From: Deltaproteobacteria bacterium UBA2221
GTDB lineage: Bacteria > Desulfobacterota > Syntrophorhabdia > Syntrophorhabdales > WCHB1-27
Direction: 5' to 3'
DNA: 48,453 nucleotides
NCBI GenBank assembly: GCA_002328485.1
Contig: DCUF01000009.1
Coordinates: 1-48,453, forward strand
In this document: positions 40,973 to 48,453 of the stretch, piece by piece
How the letters are laid out: each line of letters begins with the position of its first letter
How positions within the stretch are numbered: position 1 is the first letter of the stretch
Position numbers and translations under genes: made by a program
The notes under the pieces: model-generated
What the model was told of the DNA's origin: nothing
The model's input: the letters and a program-made list of their open reading frames with translations, nothing else
Database searches by the model: none

Positions 40973-41002
40973 CGTCCGTATACCCTGTTTCGTATACGGA
41001 CG
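40973..41002 (+). promoter_or_regulatory. Perfect 11-bp inverted repeat in the livJ leader
   Basis: CGTCCGTATAC and GTATACGGACG flank an 8-base loop and end 8 bases before the ribosome-binding site AAAGGAGGAAGG. It could be an operator or an mRNA hairpin controlling livJ translation. Confidence 0.55.
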
Positions 41003-41027
41003 CAGGCGGCAAAGGAGGAAGGTTACC

Positions 41028-42155
41028 ATGAAAAGATTTATGGCCGTTGCACTGGTGCTCTTGATCGCCGCAACGATGCCCTTCACGGTTTGCGCTAAGG
41101 AAACTATCAAACTGGGGTTCATCACGCCTTTGACCGGCGACGTCAAGACCTACGGTGAATCCTCCAAGAATGCCTTTCTTCTTGCCCTCGAGCAGTACGG
41201 CAAGACGGGAAGGTATGCCATCAACCCTGTGATCGCCGACGATAGAAACGACCCCACCGAAGGGGCAAATGCTGCCCTGAAGCTGATCACCCAGGACAAA
41301 GTGCTCGCCCTCGTCGGGCCGCTCACGTCCAAGGTTTCCATACCGGTCAGCGAGATCTGTGAAAAATATAGGATACCGATGGTTACCGGTGCCGCAACAA
41401 ATCCCAAGGTCACCGTCTATGACGGCCGAAGAAAAGGCTACATATTCAGGGCCTGCTTTATTGATCCCTTTCAGGGGGGTATAGCTGCCAACTTCGCCCT
41501 GTCCAACCTCAAGGCAAAGACGGCCGCCGTTCTTTTCGACGTGGGCAACGACTACTCCAAAGGCCTGGCCGAAGTATTCCGCGCCACCTTTGTTAAAGGC
41601 AAAGGGAACGTCGTGGCCTATGAGTCCTATCAGAAGGATGATGTGGATTTTTCGGCCCTTGTCTCGAAGGTTGGGTTGAAGAAGCCGGATGTTTTGTACA
41701 TACCCGACTATTACAACAAGGTAGTGCTCATCGCACGCCAGGTACGGGAGAGGGGCATCAAATCACCTATGCTGGGAGGAGACGGATGGGATTCTCCAGA
41801 GTTGCTGAAGGCCGGGAATACCATCATGGGCAACTATTTCACGAATCACTACTCCGTTCAAAGCAAAGACCCGACAACACGCCAGTTTATCGCTCGCTAC
41901 AAGGCAAAATACGGCGTCCTTCCCGATGCCCTTGCCGCCCTTACCTACGACGCTACTCGCATCATGCTGCAAGCCCTGGATACAGCAAAGCGGCCCTCGG
42001 GCGATGAAATGAAAGTCGTTCTCTCCGGTCTCAGGAACTTCAAAGGTGCCACAGGCACGATCCGTTTTGACAAGAATGGCGACGCCGTCAAGTCGGCCGT
42101 GGTGTTGAAGGTGGAGAAAGATGGGTTCGGCTATGTGACAACAGTCAATCCTTAA
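41028..42155 (+). CDS. livJ: LIV-type ABC transporter substrate-binding protein
   Basis: Periplasmic binding protein of 375 residues for branched-chain or other amino acids (type I fold, Peripla_BP_6). The signal peptide is MKRFMAVALVLLIAATMPFTVCA. KLGFITPLTGDVKTYGESSKNAFLLAL is the hallmark start of the mature domain; IPMVTGAATNPKVT and KSPMLGGDGWDSPELL are typical. ATG 41028 has a very strong AAAGGAGGAAGG; the open frame extending upstream through the leader hairpin is not used. It is first of five genes. The specificity (leucine, isoleucine, valine or other amides) is not given by sequence. Confidence 0.9.
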   Translation: MKRFMAVALVLLIAATMPFTVCAKETIKLGFITPLTGDVKTYGESSKNAFLLALEQYGKTGRYAINPVIADDRNDPTEGANAALKLITQDKVLALVGPLTSKVSIPVSEICEKYRIPMVTGAATNPKVTVYDGRRKGYIFRACFIDPFQGGIAANFALSNLKAKTAAVLFDVGNDYSKGLAEVFRATFVKGKGNVVAYESYQKDDVDFSALVSKVGLKKPDVLYIPDYYNKVVLIARQVRERGIKSPMLGGDGWDSPELLKAGNTIMGNYFTNHYSVQSKDPTTRQFIARYKAKYGVLPDALAALTYDATRIMLQALDTAKRPSGDEMKVVLSGLRNFKGATGTIRFDKNGDAVKSAVVLKVEKDGFGYVTTVNP

Positions 42156-42182
42156 GGCCGGGTCCCACGTCTCAGAAAAAGA

Positions 42183-43073
42183 ATGGAGCTTCTTTCTTAC
42201 ATACTGGAACAGGCGATAAACGGGCTTCAGATAGGCGCGGTGTACGCCCTTATCGCCCTCGGCTATACCATGGTTTACGGGGTGCTGAGGCTCATCAACT
42301 TCGCTCACGGCGACATCTTCATGTTCGGGTCCTTTACGGCCTACTTTCTCATCTCAAAATGGCATCTGCCCATCTATCTGGTCTTCCCCATAACCGTTTT
42401 TGCCACCGCCCTTCTCGGCTATGCCGTCGAGAAGATTGCCTATAAGCCGCTCCGTTCCGCTCCCAGGATATCACTTCTCATCACGGCCGTCGGGGTTTCC
42501 CTCTTCCTGGAGTATTTTTTGAGCCTAAAAGGCCTCTTCGGTCCTGACTACATCGCCTTTCCGCGCCCCTTCGATGTCCGGGTGTTCGATCTCAAACTCT
42601 TCTCCGTCACCAACATTCAACTCATCATCTTCTCTGTAACGGCCGTCTCCCTCCTGCTCCTCTACCTCCTGGTCTACAAAACTCGCCAGGGCCGGGCCAT
42701 GCGGGCCGTCTCCCACGACCCGGAGGTCGCAGCATTGATGGGCATCAATATTGATGGAATCATATCGTTCACATTCATCGTGGGGACAGGGCTCGCCGGA
42801 ATCGGGGGTATCCTCTATGCCTTTGCCTACCCTCAGATAAACGTCTTTATGGGCATCATGCCAGGCATAAAATCCTTCATAGCCGCGGTCCTGGGCGGCA
42901 TTGGTCTCATTCACGGGGCAGTTGTGGGCGGCATCATCATCGGTGTGCTTGAGGTGTTTGTCTCCGCCTTTCTGTCGTCCACCTTCCGGGATGGCGTCAT
43001 ATTTATTGTCCTGCTCCTCGTACTGCTTTTGAGACCAAATGGGTTGTTCGGACGAAGGATCGAGAAGCTATGA
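42183..43073 (+). CDS. livH: LIV-type ABC transporter permease LivH
   Basis: Inner-membrane permease of 296 residues with about eight helices. Typical family blocks are the N-terminal GLQIGAVYALIALGYTMVYGVLRLINFAHGDIFMFG and the cytoplasmic coupling region RQGRAMRAVSHDPEVAALMGIN, which contacts the ATPases. It starts 27 bases after livJ and overlaps livM by ATGA. Confidence 0.9.
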   Translation: MELLSYILEQAINGLQIGAVYALIALGYTMVYGVLRLINFAHGDIFMFGSFTAYFLISKWHLPIYLVFPITVFATALLGYAVEKIAYKPLRSAPRISLLITAVGVSLFLEYFLSLKGLFGPDYIAFPRPFDVRVFDLKLFSVTNIQLIIFSVTAVSLLLLYLLVYKTRQGRAMRAVSHDPEVAALMGINIDGIISFTFIVGTGLAGIGGILYAFAYPQINVFMGIMPGIKSFIAAVLGGIGLIHGAVVGGIIIGVLEVFVSAFLSSTFRDGVIFIVLLLVLLLRPNGLFGRRIEKL

Positions 43074-44032
43074 GATTCCTTCGGGAGGCACAACGTTTTC
43101 TCTTCTTTTCCGCACTGGCATACGTGCTGCTGAAAGGCCTTTTTGTATCGGGCTGCGCTACCGATTATGTACAGCAGGTAATCATCTACAGCTTTATTGT
43201 CATACTCGTCTCTCTCGGACTCAACGTCATTTATGGGTATACCGGTCAGTTTTCGCTCGGTCACGCGGCATTTTACGGCATCGGAGCCTATGCGTCGGCC
43301 TATTTCACTTCCGCCCTCGGGGTCACGGGACCGTTCCTTTTCCTTCCGGCCCTTCTCGTGGGGGGCCTAAGTGCAGCCCTGATCGGTTGCCTGATCGGCG
43401 CACCTATCCTCAGGCTTCGGGATGATTTTCTGGCCATCGCCACCTTGGGGTTTGGCATCCTCGTCAGGGTGGTTCTCGACAATTCAGACAGACTCTCGGA
43501 ACGGCTCGGGGGCGCGCGGGGGTTTTTGGGTATCCCTCAGATCACCAATCTGGAATGGGGTCTGATTGCCCTCGTCTTTGTCGTACTTGTGACGAGAAAC
43601 CTGATTTTTTCCCGTTATGGCCTCTTCTGGCAATGTATCAAGGGGGATGAGCTGGCTTCGGCTGCGTGTGGCATCAACACAGCGCGGATGAAACTGATGG
43701 CCTTCATGTATGGCTGTTTCCTGGCGGGAATCGGCGGTGCCCTCTACGCTCACCTCTACCCGTTTCTCCACCCATCCAATTTCGACTTTTTGAAGTCCAT
43801 CGACTTTTTGATCATCGTTATTGTCGGTGGGATGGGAAGCATTACGGGGACCATATGGGCTGGGATCATCTGGGTGGCCTTCATCGAAGGCCTCAGGGTT
43901 GTCTTGCCGTCCCAGGTCCTGGAGCTCAGATGGGTTCTCATCCCTGTTCTTTTGATCATCCTCATGATGTGGAAACCAACGGGTCTCATGGCCGAAAGGG
44001 AATCAAAGCTTCTCGGGCTGGACAAGCCATGA
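43070..44032 (+). CDS. livM: LIV-type ABC transporter permease LivM
   Basis: Second permease of 320 residues. SLGLNVIYGYTGQFSLGHAAFYGIGAYASA is the classical start motif of the LivM branch. The coupling region is GDELASAACGINTARMKLMAF, where the E-A-A consensus is somewhat altered, and IVGGMGSITGTIWAG follows. It overlaps both livH and livG by ATGA. Confidence 0.9.
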   Translation: MRFLREAQRFLFFSALAYVLLKGLFVSGCATDYVQQVIIYSFIVILVSLGLNVIYGYTGQFSLGHAAFYGIGAYASAYFTSALGVTGPFLFLPALLVGGLSAALIGCLIGAPILRLRDDFLAIATLGFGILVRVVLDNSDRLSERLGGARGFLGIPQITNLEWGLIALVFVVLVTRNLIFSRYGLFWQCIKGDELASAACGINTARMKLMAFMYGCFLAGIGGALYAHLYPFLHPSNFDFLKSIDFLIIVIVGGMGSITGTIWAGIIWVAFIEGLRVVLPSQVLELRWVLIPVLLIILMMWKPTGLMAERESKLLGLDKP

Positions 44033-44802
44033 ACAACGCACTCCACGTCCACGGTGTAAGCAAAAGTTTCGGCGGTGTCCTCGCCGTGGATAACATCTCC
44101 CTTTCTGTACGGGAGGGCGAGACAATCGGCATCATCGGACCCAACGGCGCGGGTAAGACAACCCTCTTCAACCTGATCACCGGTTTCTACTCCTGCGACT
44201 CAGGCCGCCTCCGTTACTTTGAGAAGGACATTACCGGATTGCCACCCCATCGGCTGGCCCATCTCGGTATCTCCAGAACCTTTCAGAACCTAAGACTCTT
44301 CGGTAACCTTTCAGTGGAGATGAACATCGCAGCCGCTCTCCTCACCAGGAACGAGTACGGCCTGCTTCCTGCCATTTTTCGGACCCACTCCTACGCTGAA
44401 AAGGAGAGGACCGTACGGGAGAAGGTCGAGGAGATGCTTCAGTTCTTCCGGTTGGAGGGGAGAAGGGGGTACGCTGCCAAAAGCCTCCCTTACGGCGAGC
44501 AGCGTCGGCTGGAGTTTGCAAGGGCCCTCGTCACCTCTCCACGACTGATGCTGATCGATGAGCCGGCAGCCGGTATGAACCCCAGGGAGATTCAGGAACT
44601 GATCTCCCTTATTGACGAGGTAAAGAAACGATTTCGTCCGGCCATGGTAATCATTGAACACCAGATGCCTCTCGTGCTGACCGTGTCCGAAAGGGTCGTT
44701 GTCATGGATTTCGGGGAGAAGATCGCCGAAGGCGCCCCCGAGGACGTTAGAAACGATCCGAAGGTTATCGAGGCCTATCTGGGGGAAAGTCCGACATGCT
44801 GA
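44029..44802 (+). CDS. livG: LIV-type ABC transporter ATP-binding protein LivG
   Basis: ATPase of 257 residues. The Walker A motif is GPNGAGKTT, the signature-like element is LPYGEQRRLEFARAL (with PYGEQ in place of LSGGQ, usual in LivG), and Walker B is LMLIDEPAAGMN. A C-terminal LivG-type extension (IAEGAPEDVRNDPKVIEAYLG) is present. ATG 44029 overlaps livM; the open frame extending upstream to 43666 is a shadow. It overlaps livF by 7 bases. Confidence 0.92.
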   Translation: MNNALHVHGVSKSFGGVLAVDNISLSVREGETIGIIGPNGAGKTTLFNLITGFYSCDSGRLRYFEKDITGLPPHRLAHLGISRTFQNLRLFGNLSVEMNIAAALLTRNEYGLLPAIFRTHSYAEKERTVREKVEEMLQFFRLEGRRGYAAKSLPYGEQRRLEFARALVTSPRLMLIDEPAAGMNPREIQELISLIDEVKKRFRPAMVIIEHQMPLVLTVSERVVVMDFGEKIAEGAPEDVRNDPKVIEAYLGESPTC

Positions 44803-45506
44803 TCAAGGTATGCGGCCTACGGGCGGCCTACGGGGCGGTAGAAGTCCTCCATGGGATCGATATAGAGGCGGATCGGGGTGAGGTGCTATCCATAATCGGC
44901 GCAAATGGGGCTGGGAAGACCACCCTTCTCAAGACCATCGCCGGGGTGGTAAGGGCTACTTCAGGGGAGATCATCTACGAGGAGAAGAAGATCACCAACG
45001 AACGGTCCGACCGGATTGTGAGAACAGGTATAGCCCTCGTACCGGAAGGGAGGCGTGTCTTCCCCGACTTGACCGTCCGCGACAATCTGAGGTTAGGCGC
45101 CTATACCCTGAGAAACCGGAGGCTGAAGAAAGACCTGCTGGATCTTGTGCTGGAGACCTTCCCCAAACTCCGTGAACGGCTGTGGCAGCATGCCGGAACC
45201 CTGTCAGGAGGCGAACAACAGATGTTGGCAGTCGGACGGGCGATCATGGCAAATCCCCGGCTTCTGCTTCTTGACGAACCGTCTATGGGGTTGTCACCCT
45301 TGATGACTCAGGAGATCTTCTCATTGGTCCGAAAGATCAATAGCGAGAAAGCTATATCCATGATTCTTGTCGAGCAGAACGCCCACATGGCTCTCGAATT
45401 CTCCCACCGGACCTATGTCCTGGAAAATGGCGCCATCGTCATGTCTGGTGAATCCTCCAAAGTGAAATCCGATCCCGCGGTCCTGGCCGCCTATTTTGGT
45501 GGTTGA
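44796..45506 (+). CDS. livF: LIV-type ABC transporter ATP-binding protein LivF
   Basis: ATPase of 236 residues. The Walker A motif is GANGAGKTT, the signature is LSGGEQQMLAVGRAI and Walker B is LLLLDEPSMGLSP; PEGRRVFPDLTVRDNLRLGAY is the LivF-specific block. It is the last of the five liv genes. A 155-base gap without recognisable features separates it from the hybrid kinase. Confidence 0.92.
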   Translation: MLIKVCGLRAAYGAVEVLHGIDIEADRGEVLSIIGANGAGKTTLLKTIAGVVRATSGEIIYEEKKITNERSDRIVRTGIALVPEGRRVFPDLTVRDNLRLGAYTLRNRRLKKDLLDLVLETFPKLRERLWQHAGTLSGGEQQMLAVGRAIMANPRLLLLDEPSMGLSPLMTQEIFSLVRKINSEKAISMILVEQNAHMALEFSHRTYVLENGAIVMSGESSKVKSDPAVLAAYFGG

Positions 45507-45661
45507 GGGATGCTCGCGCTGAATGGCGGACGGCTGCATGACAGTGAGAAGTTGCGTCCACTTTTCGCTCTCGCTCTCTATCCCGCCCTCTCTTTCGCAA
45601 AAGGCACGATCGTTGCAGGCAAATAATCACGGACGCCTCTCCAAAAGACAAGGGTATTGTC

Positions 45662-48250
45662 GTGAAATTCACATCCTTCTATCCAAAGAAATTCAGCTCC
45701 CGTTTATTCATAATGACTTGCGTCGCCGGGCTCATCCCGGTCATGATATTTCTCGTCATCCTGAAACTCTACGGAGGACAGTTCAGGGTCCAGATCACCG
45801 ATACCATAAAGCAAGGTTACAAAGAGGAGTGGCGACACAGCGAGTTGGTGCTTCGCGAACAGCTTGAGTCATCCATTCGGCAGAAATCTTCAGACGTAGC
45901 CCTCCAGCTCGATCTTGTTCTGCAGACCGTCCCCTGGATGACACTCCACGATCTTTACAGGGATCCCCATTTCAGAACGATTGCGGTACAACCCGTTGGT
46001 CAAACGGGCTACACCTTCCTCTTTACGGCAAATGGCGGGGTCGCACGTTTTCATCCAAACCGCAAGGTCGAAAACCGTTCCCTCCGCCGATTCGCCAAAG
46101 ACCTGCCGGCATTCTGGTCGGTGGTTCGCGCCAGCCTGTCAGGAAGGCAACAGACAGCGGGGTACTATGAATGGCGTGAGACCAGCGGGGACCTTCGACA
46201 CAAGTACATGGTTATTACAAGGCTCCGTCAGCCCACATCAGACGGCGTCTATCTGAGCGTTGCAGCAACCGCCTATCTCGATGAGTTTACGGTCCCTCTG
46301 CAGAAGGCCCAAGGGCTTCATGCCAGTACCTTGGAATATCTCACCCTCACCATCAATAGACTCATGGAATCCTTTAGGGTGGTCGGATTTCTGTTCATGG
46401 GCTTGGGCATACTGGCCATCTCACTCCTCGCCGGTGCCGTAGGCACCTACTTCTCGCGATCGATTGTCCAATTACGCGAAGCGACCAGACGGGTCAATGA
46501 GGGTGATTTCAGTGTCAGGGTCGAACCCTCCATGTCAGGCGAGGTTGGCACCCTCACAGAGGATTTCAACCAGATGGTGGCCCAACTGTCGGCAACAACC
46601 GTTTCAAAGCAGGTTCTTGAAAAAAGCGAGGAAAACCTTAAGGAAGCCAACCAGGAACTCCTGCGGGAGGTGAATGTAAGAAGGCGGGCCGAGGAGGCGC
46701 TGGCTGGGGAAAAGGAGCGGCTGGCAGTCACATTAAGCTCCATCGGGGAGGGCGTCATATCAGCCGACAGTGAGGGCATCATTGTCCTCATGAACCCAGC
46801 CGCGGAGCGGCTGACCGGCTGGAGGGCCCCTGAGGCTGTAGGCCAAAATATCTCGAAGGTCTTTACGACCATTGAAGAGGCAACCAGAAAGCGATGCACC
46901 GACCCGGTGGAGACGATCATCAAGGCCGGCAGCACCGTCGACTCGGTCGATCAAAAGATCCTTGTCACCAGACAGGGGGGTGAGCGTATCGTGGCAGACA
47001 GCACCGCCCCGATCTATGAAAATGACGGAACACTCCTTGGGGTTGTTATTGCCTTCAGGGATATGACGGAAAACAGGAAGTTGGAGGAAGAGCTGTTGAA
47101 GGTCAAGAAGCTTGAATCCATAGGGCTCCTTGCCGGCGGAATCGCTCATGACTTCAACAACCTCCTGGCAGTCATATTGGGTAATATTTCCTTCGGAAAG
47201 ATGCTCCTCGGAAACCAGGAACGGATCGTGGAGCGGCTGACCGAGGCAGAGAAGGCCTGCCAAAGGGCCAAGGAGCTGACCGGACAGCTTCTAACATTTT
47301 CAAAAGGGGGAGAGCCTGTGAGGAGAGTCATGCTGCTACCTGAGTTGATCACCGAGACTGTCTCCTTATCATTGAACGGGGCGAAGGTGAGGCCTTTTTA
47401 CGAAATAGCAGACAATCTCAGCCCCGTCGAGATTGATGAGGCCCAGATCCGTCAGGTCATCCACAATCTGGTAACGAATGCTCAGGAGGCAATGTGCTCG
47501 GGGGGAGAGTTGAAGATCAGGGCGGCGAATATCAATGCCGGTTCGGCCATCGGGCTTCCCCTGAAGGATGGACCATATGTCCGGATAACTGTTGAGGACG
47601 AGGGTAGAGGCATCCCCGAGGAAGACCTCCAGAAGCTGTTCGACCCCTACTTCACCACAAAAGAGATGGGAAGCCAAAAAGGGATGGGCCTTGGGCTCAC
47701 GATCTGCTACTCTATCATCAAGAACCACAAAGGGTTTATGACCGTTGCATCGAAGGTCGGTCAAGGAACCATATTCGACGTGTACCTGCCGGCATTCCAG
47801 GGCATGCTCCTTGAAAAAGGACCGGCAGGAGAGGGTGTTGTCTTGGGAAAAGGGAAGATCCTCTACATGGATGACGAGGACTCCGTCCGCGACATCGCCG
47901 GGGAGATACTGAGCTTCATTGGGTACACGGTCCAATTTGCCCGGGACGGCGAAGAAGCTGTGGCACTATACCGGCGGGCTTTGGAAGCAAGCGAACCGTT
48001 TTCGGCTGTCATCATGGACCTGACCGTGCCGGGAGGCATGGGCGGCAAAGAGGCTGTCAAAAAAATAGCAGAGATCGATCCCCAGGTGAAGGCAATCGTC
48101 ACCAGCGGGTATTCGAACGATCCGATCATTCATGAGTACTCTGATCACGGATTTGTCGGCGCCATTCTCAAGCCTTACAACGTCACTGAACTGGGAAGGG
48201 TTGTCGCACAGATCGTCGAAAGCAAGCCGGGGGCCGAAAAGAACACCTGA
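45662..48250 (+). CDS. Hybrid sensor histidine kinase with PAS and receiver domains
   Basis: Membrane-bound kinase of 862 residues. Order: membrane helix (~14-36), extracytoplasmic sensor (~40-235, Cache-like by appearance), second helix (~240-262), HAMP (~263-315), coiled coil (~318-350), PAS (~350-470, VMNPAAERLTGW), HisKA with His496 in AGGIAHDFNNLL, HATPase (HNLVTNAQEA, DEGRGIPEEDL, KGMGLGLT) and a C-terminal receiver with acidic Asp737/738, phospho-acceptor Asp786, Thr814/Ser815 and Lys837. There is no DNA-binding output domain and no separate regulator gene, so it is an orphan in this window. The start is GTG 45662 with AAGGG upstream. A role in liv regulation is possible but unproven. 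Confidence 0.88.
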   Translation: MKFTSFYPKKFSSRLFIMTCVAGLIPVMIFLVILKLYGGQFRVQITDTIKQGYKEEWRHSELVLREQLESSIRQKSSDVALQLDLVLQTVPWMTLHDLYRDPHFRTIAVQPVGQTGYTFLFTANGGVARFHPNRKVENRSLRRFAKDLPAFWSVVRASLSGRQQTAGYYEWRETSGDLRHKYMVITRLRQPTSDGVYLSVAATAYLDEFTVPLQKAQGLHASTLEYLTLTINRLMESFRVVGFLFMGLGILAISLLAGAVGTYFSRSIVQLREATRRVNEGDFSVRVEPSMSGEVGTLTEDFNQMVAQLSATTVSKQVLEKSEENLKEANQELLREVNVRRRAEEALAGEKERLAVTLSSIGEGVISADSEGIIVLMNPAAERLTGWRAPEAVGQNISKVFTTIEEATRKRCTDPVETIIKAGSTVDSVDQKILVTRQGGERIVADSTAPIYENDGTLLGVVIAFRDMTENRKLEEELLKVKKLESIGLLAGGIAHDFNNLLAVILGNISFGKMLLGNQERIVERLTEAEKACQRAKELTGQLLTFSKGGEPVRRVMLLPELITETVSLSLNGAKVRPFYEIADNLSPVEIDEAQIRQVIHNLVTNAQEAMCSGGELKIRAANINAGSAIGLPLKDGPYVRITVEDEGRGIPEEDLQKLFDPYFTTKEMGSQKGMGLGLTICYSIIKNHKGFMTVASKVGQGTIFDVYLPAFQGMLLEKGPAGEGVVLGKGKILYMDDEDSVRDIAGEILSFIGYTVQFARDGEEAVALYRRALEASEPFSAVIMDLTVPGGMGGKEAVKKIAEIDPQVKAIVTSGYSNDPIIHEYSDHGFVGAILKPYNVTELGRVVAQIVESKPGAEKNT

Positions 48251-48323
48251 TCATCTCCGTCCTGTGGCGTGCCGACGAGATGGTTGACCTCCTCTGGACC
48301 AGCAGAGACAGGGCTCATGGCCC

Positions 48324-48353
48324 TTGAGTAGTCCTGCACGAGTATGGTAGGAT
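48324..48353 (+). promoter_or_regulatory. Promoter candidate for tRNA-Ser
   Basis: TTGAGT, an 18-base spacer and TAGGAT, each matching 4 of 6 consensus positions. The predicted start falls just before the tRNA 5' end at 48363. Confidence 0.4.
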
Positions 48354-48362
48354 AGTGCTTTC

Positions 48363-48453
48363 GGAGAGATGTCCGAGCGGCTGAAGGAGCACGACTGGAA
48401 ATCGTGTGTGCGGGCTACAACCGGCACCGAGGGTTCAAATCCCTCTCTCTCCG
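48363..48453 (+). tRNA. tRNA-Ser (anticodon GGA)
   Basis: Class II tRNA of 91 bases ending at the last base of the window. The acceptor stem is GGAGAGA with TCTCTCC plus discriminator G. The anticodon stem CACGA/TCGTG encloses the loop CTGGAAA with anticodon GGA (48397-48399), reading UCC/UCU. A long variable arm is present, and the T-arm GAGGG-TTCAAAT-CCCTC is perfect. Whether CCA is encoded lies beyond the window. Confidence 0.95.

Larger units (their letters stand above)
40366..41027. other. 662-base non-coding region before liv operon
   Basis: No convincing gene on either strand. It contains a weak terminator, a double hairpin at 40716-40753, a 12-base perfect palindrome GGTTTGCAAACC at 40766-40777, an extended -10 promoter at 40842-40850 and a leader hairpin at 40973-41002. 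Confidence 0.6.

Overview
The window looks like a piece of chromosome from a Gram-negative, strictly anaerobic bacterium, most likely Desulfobacterota (former Deltaproteobacteria) or a close relative. This is inferred from an outer-membrane Pal lipoprotein, AmpG, two UGA-containing selenoprotein genes of glycine reductase, a [NiFe]-hydrogenase maturation operon, a complete LIV-type amino-acid ABC operon and an orphan hybrid histidine kinase. The genes are tightly packed, with many ATGA or short overlaps. No prophage, insertion sequence or CRISPR array was seen.

Layout. Bases 1-2900 hold a peptidoglycan-recycling group: nagA (cut by the window edge), a DUF1460 NlpC/P60-like hydrolase and an AmpG-type permease. 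Bases 3000-8000 hold a HAD hydrolase, a small exported protein, a cupin, an enoyl-CoA hydratase/isomerase, type 2 IPP isomerase, an iron-sulfur flavoprotein and an unknown protein. UspA (candidate sigma-54 promoter with inverted repeats upstream) converges on rpoH. Bases 10200-15300 are hypA-hypF-hypC-hypD-hypE without hypB, followed by DUF1015, a TrmN6-like methyltransferase and a polyprenyl diphosphate synthase. Bases 18370-21413 form a Fur/Zur-znuA-znuC-znuB zinc operon whose promoter overlaps a palindromic operator. Then come rsmI, a lytic transglycosylase with pgsA, a DUF218-like gene broken by two opposite one-base frameshifts, a KamA radical-SAM aminomutase, pal with a small Pro/Ala lipoprotein, a PfkB kinase, a lemA-TPM-TPM operon, hisS and serA.

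The most interesting region is 32859-39722 on the minus strand. It encodes SDR-type threonine dehydrogenase and 2-amino-3-ketobutyrate CoA ligase, then glycine reductase subunits GrdE, GrdB (Sec), GrdC and GrdA (Sec). Read together this is a threonine -> glycine + acetyl-CoA -> acetyl-phosphate + ammonia route. Both selenocysteine genes appear as two fragments unless UGA is read as Sec. GrdB has a perfect 7-bp hairpin 11 nt after its UGA. grdD, the usual partner of grdC, is not in the window. The untranslated leader upstream of tdh carries blocks resembling a degenerate glycine riboswitch plus a terminator-like hairpin.

The right end is livJHMGF, a PAS/HisKA/receiver hybrid kinase and a complete tRNA-Ser(GGA) that ends at the last base.
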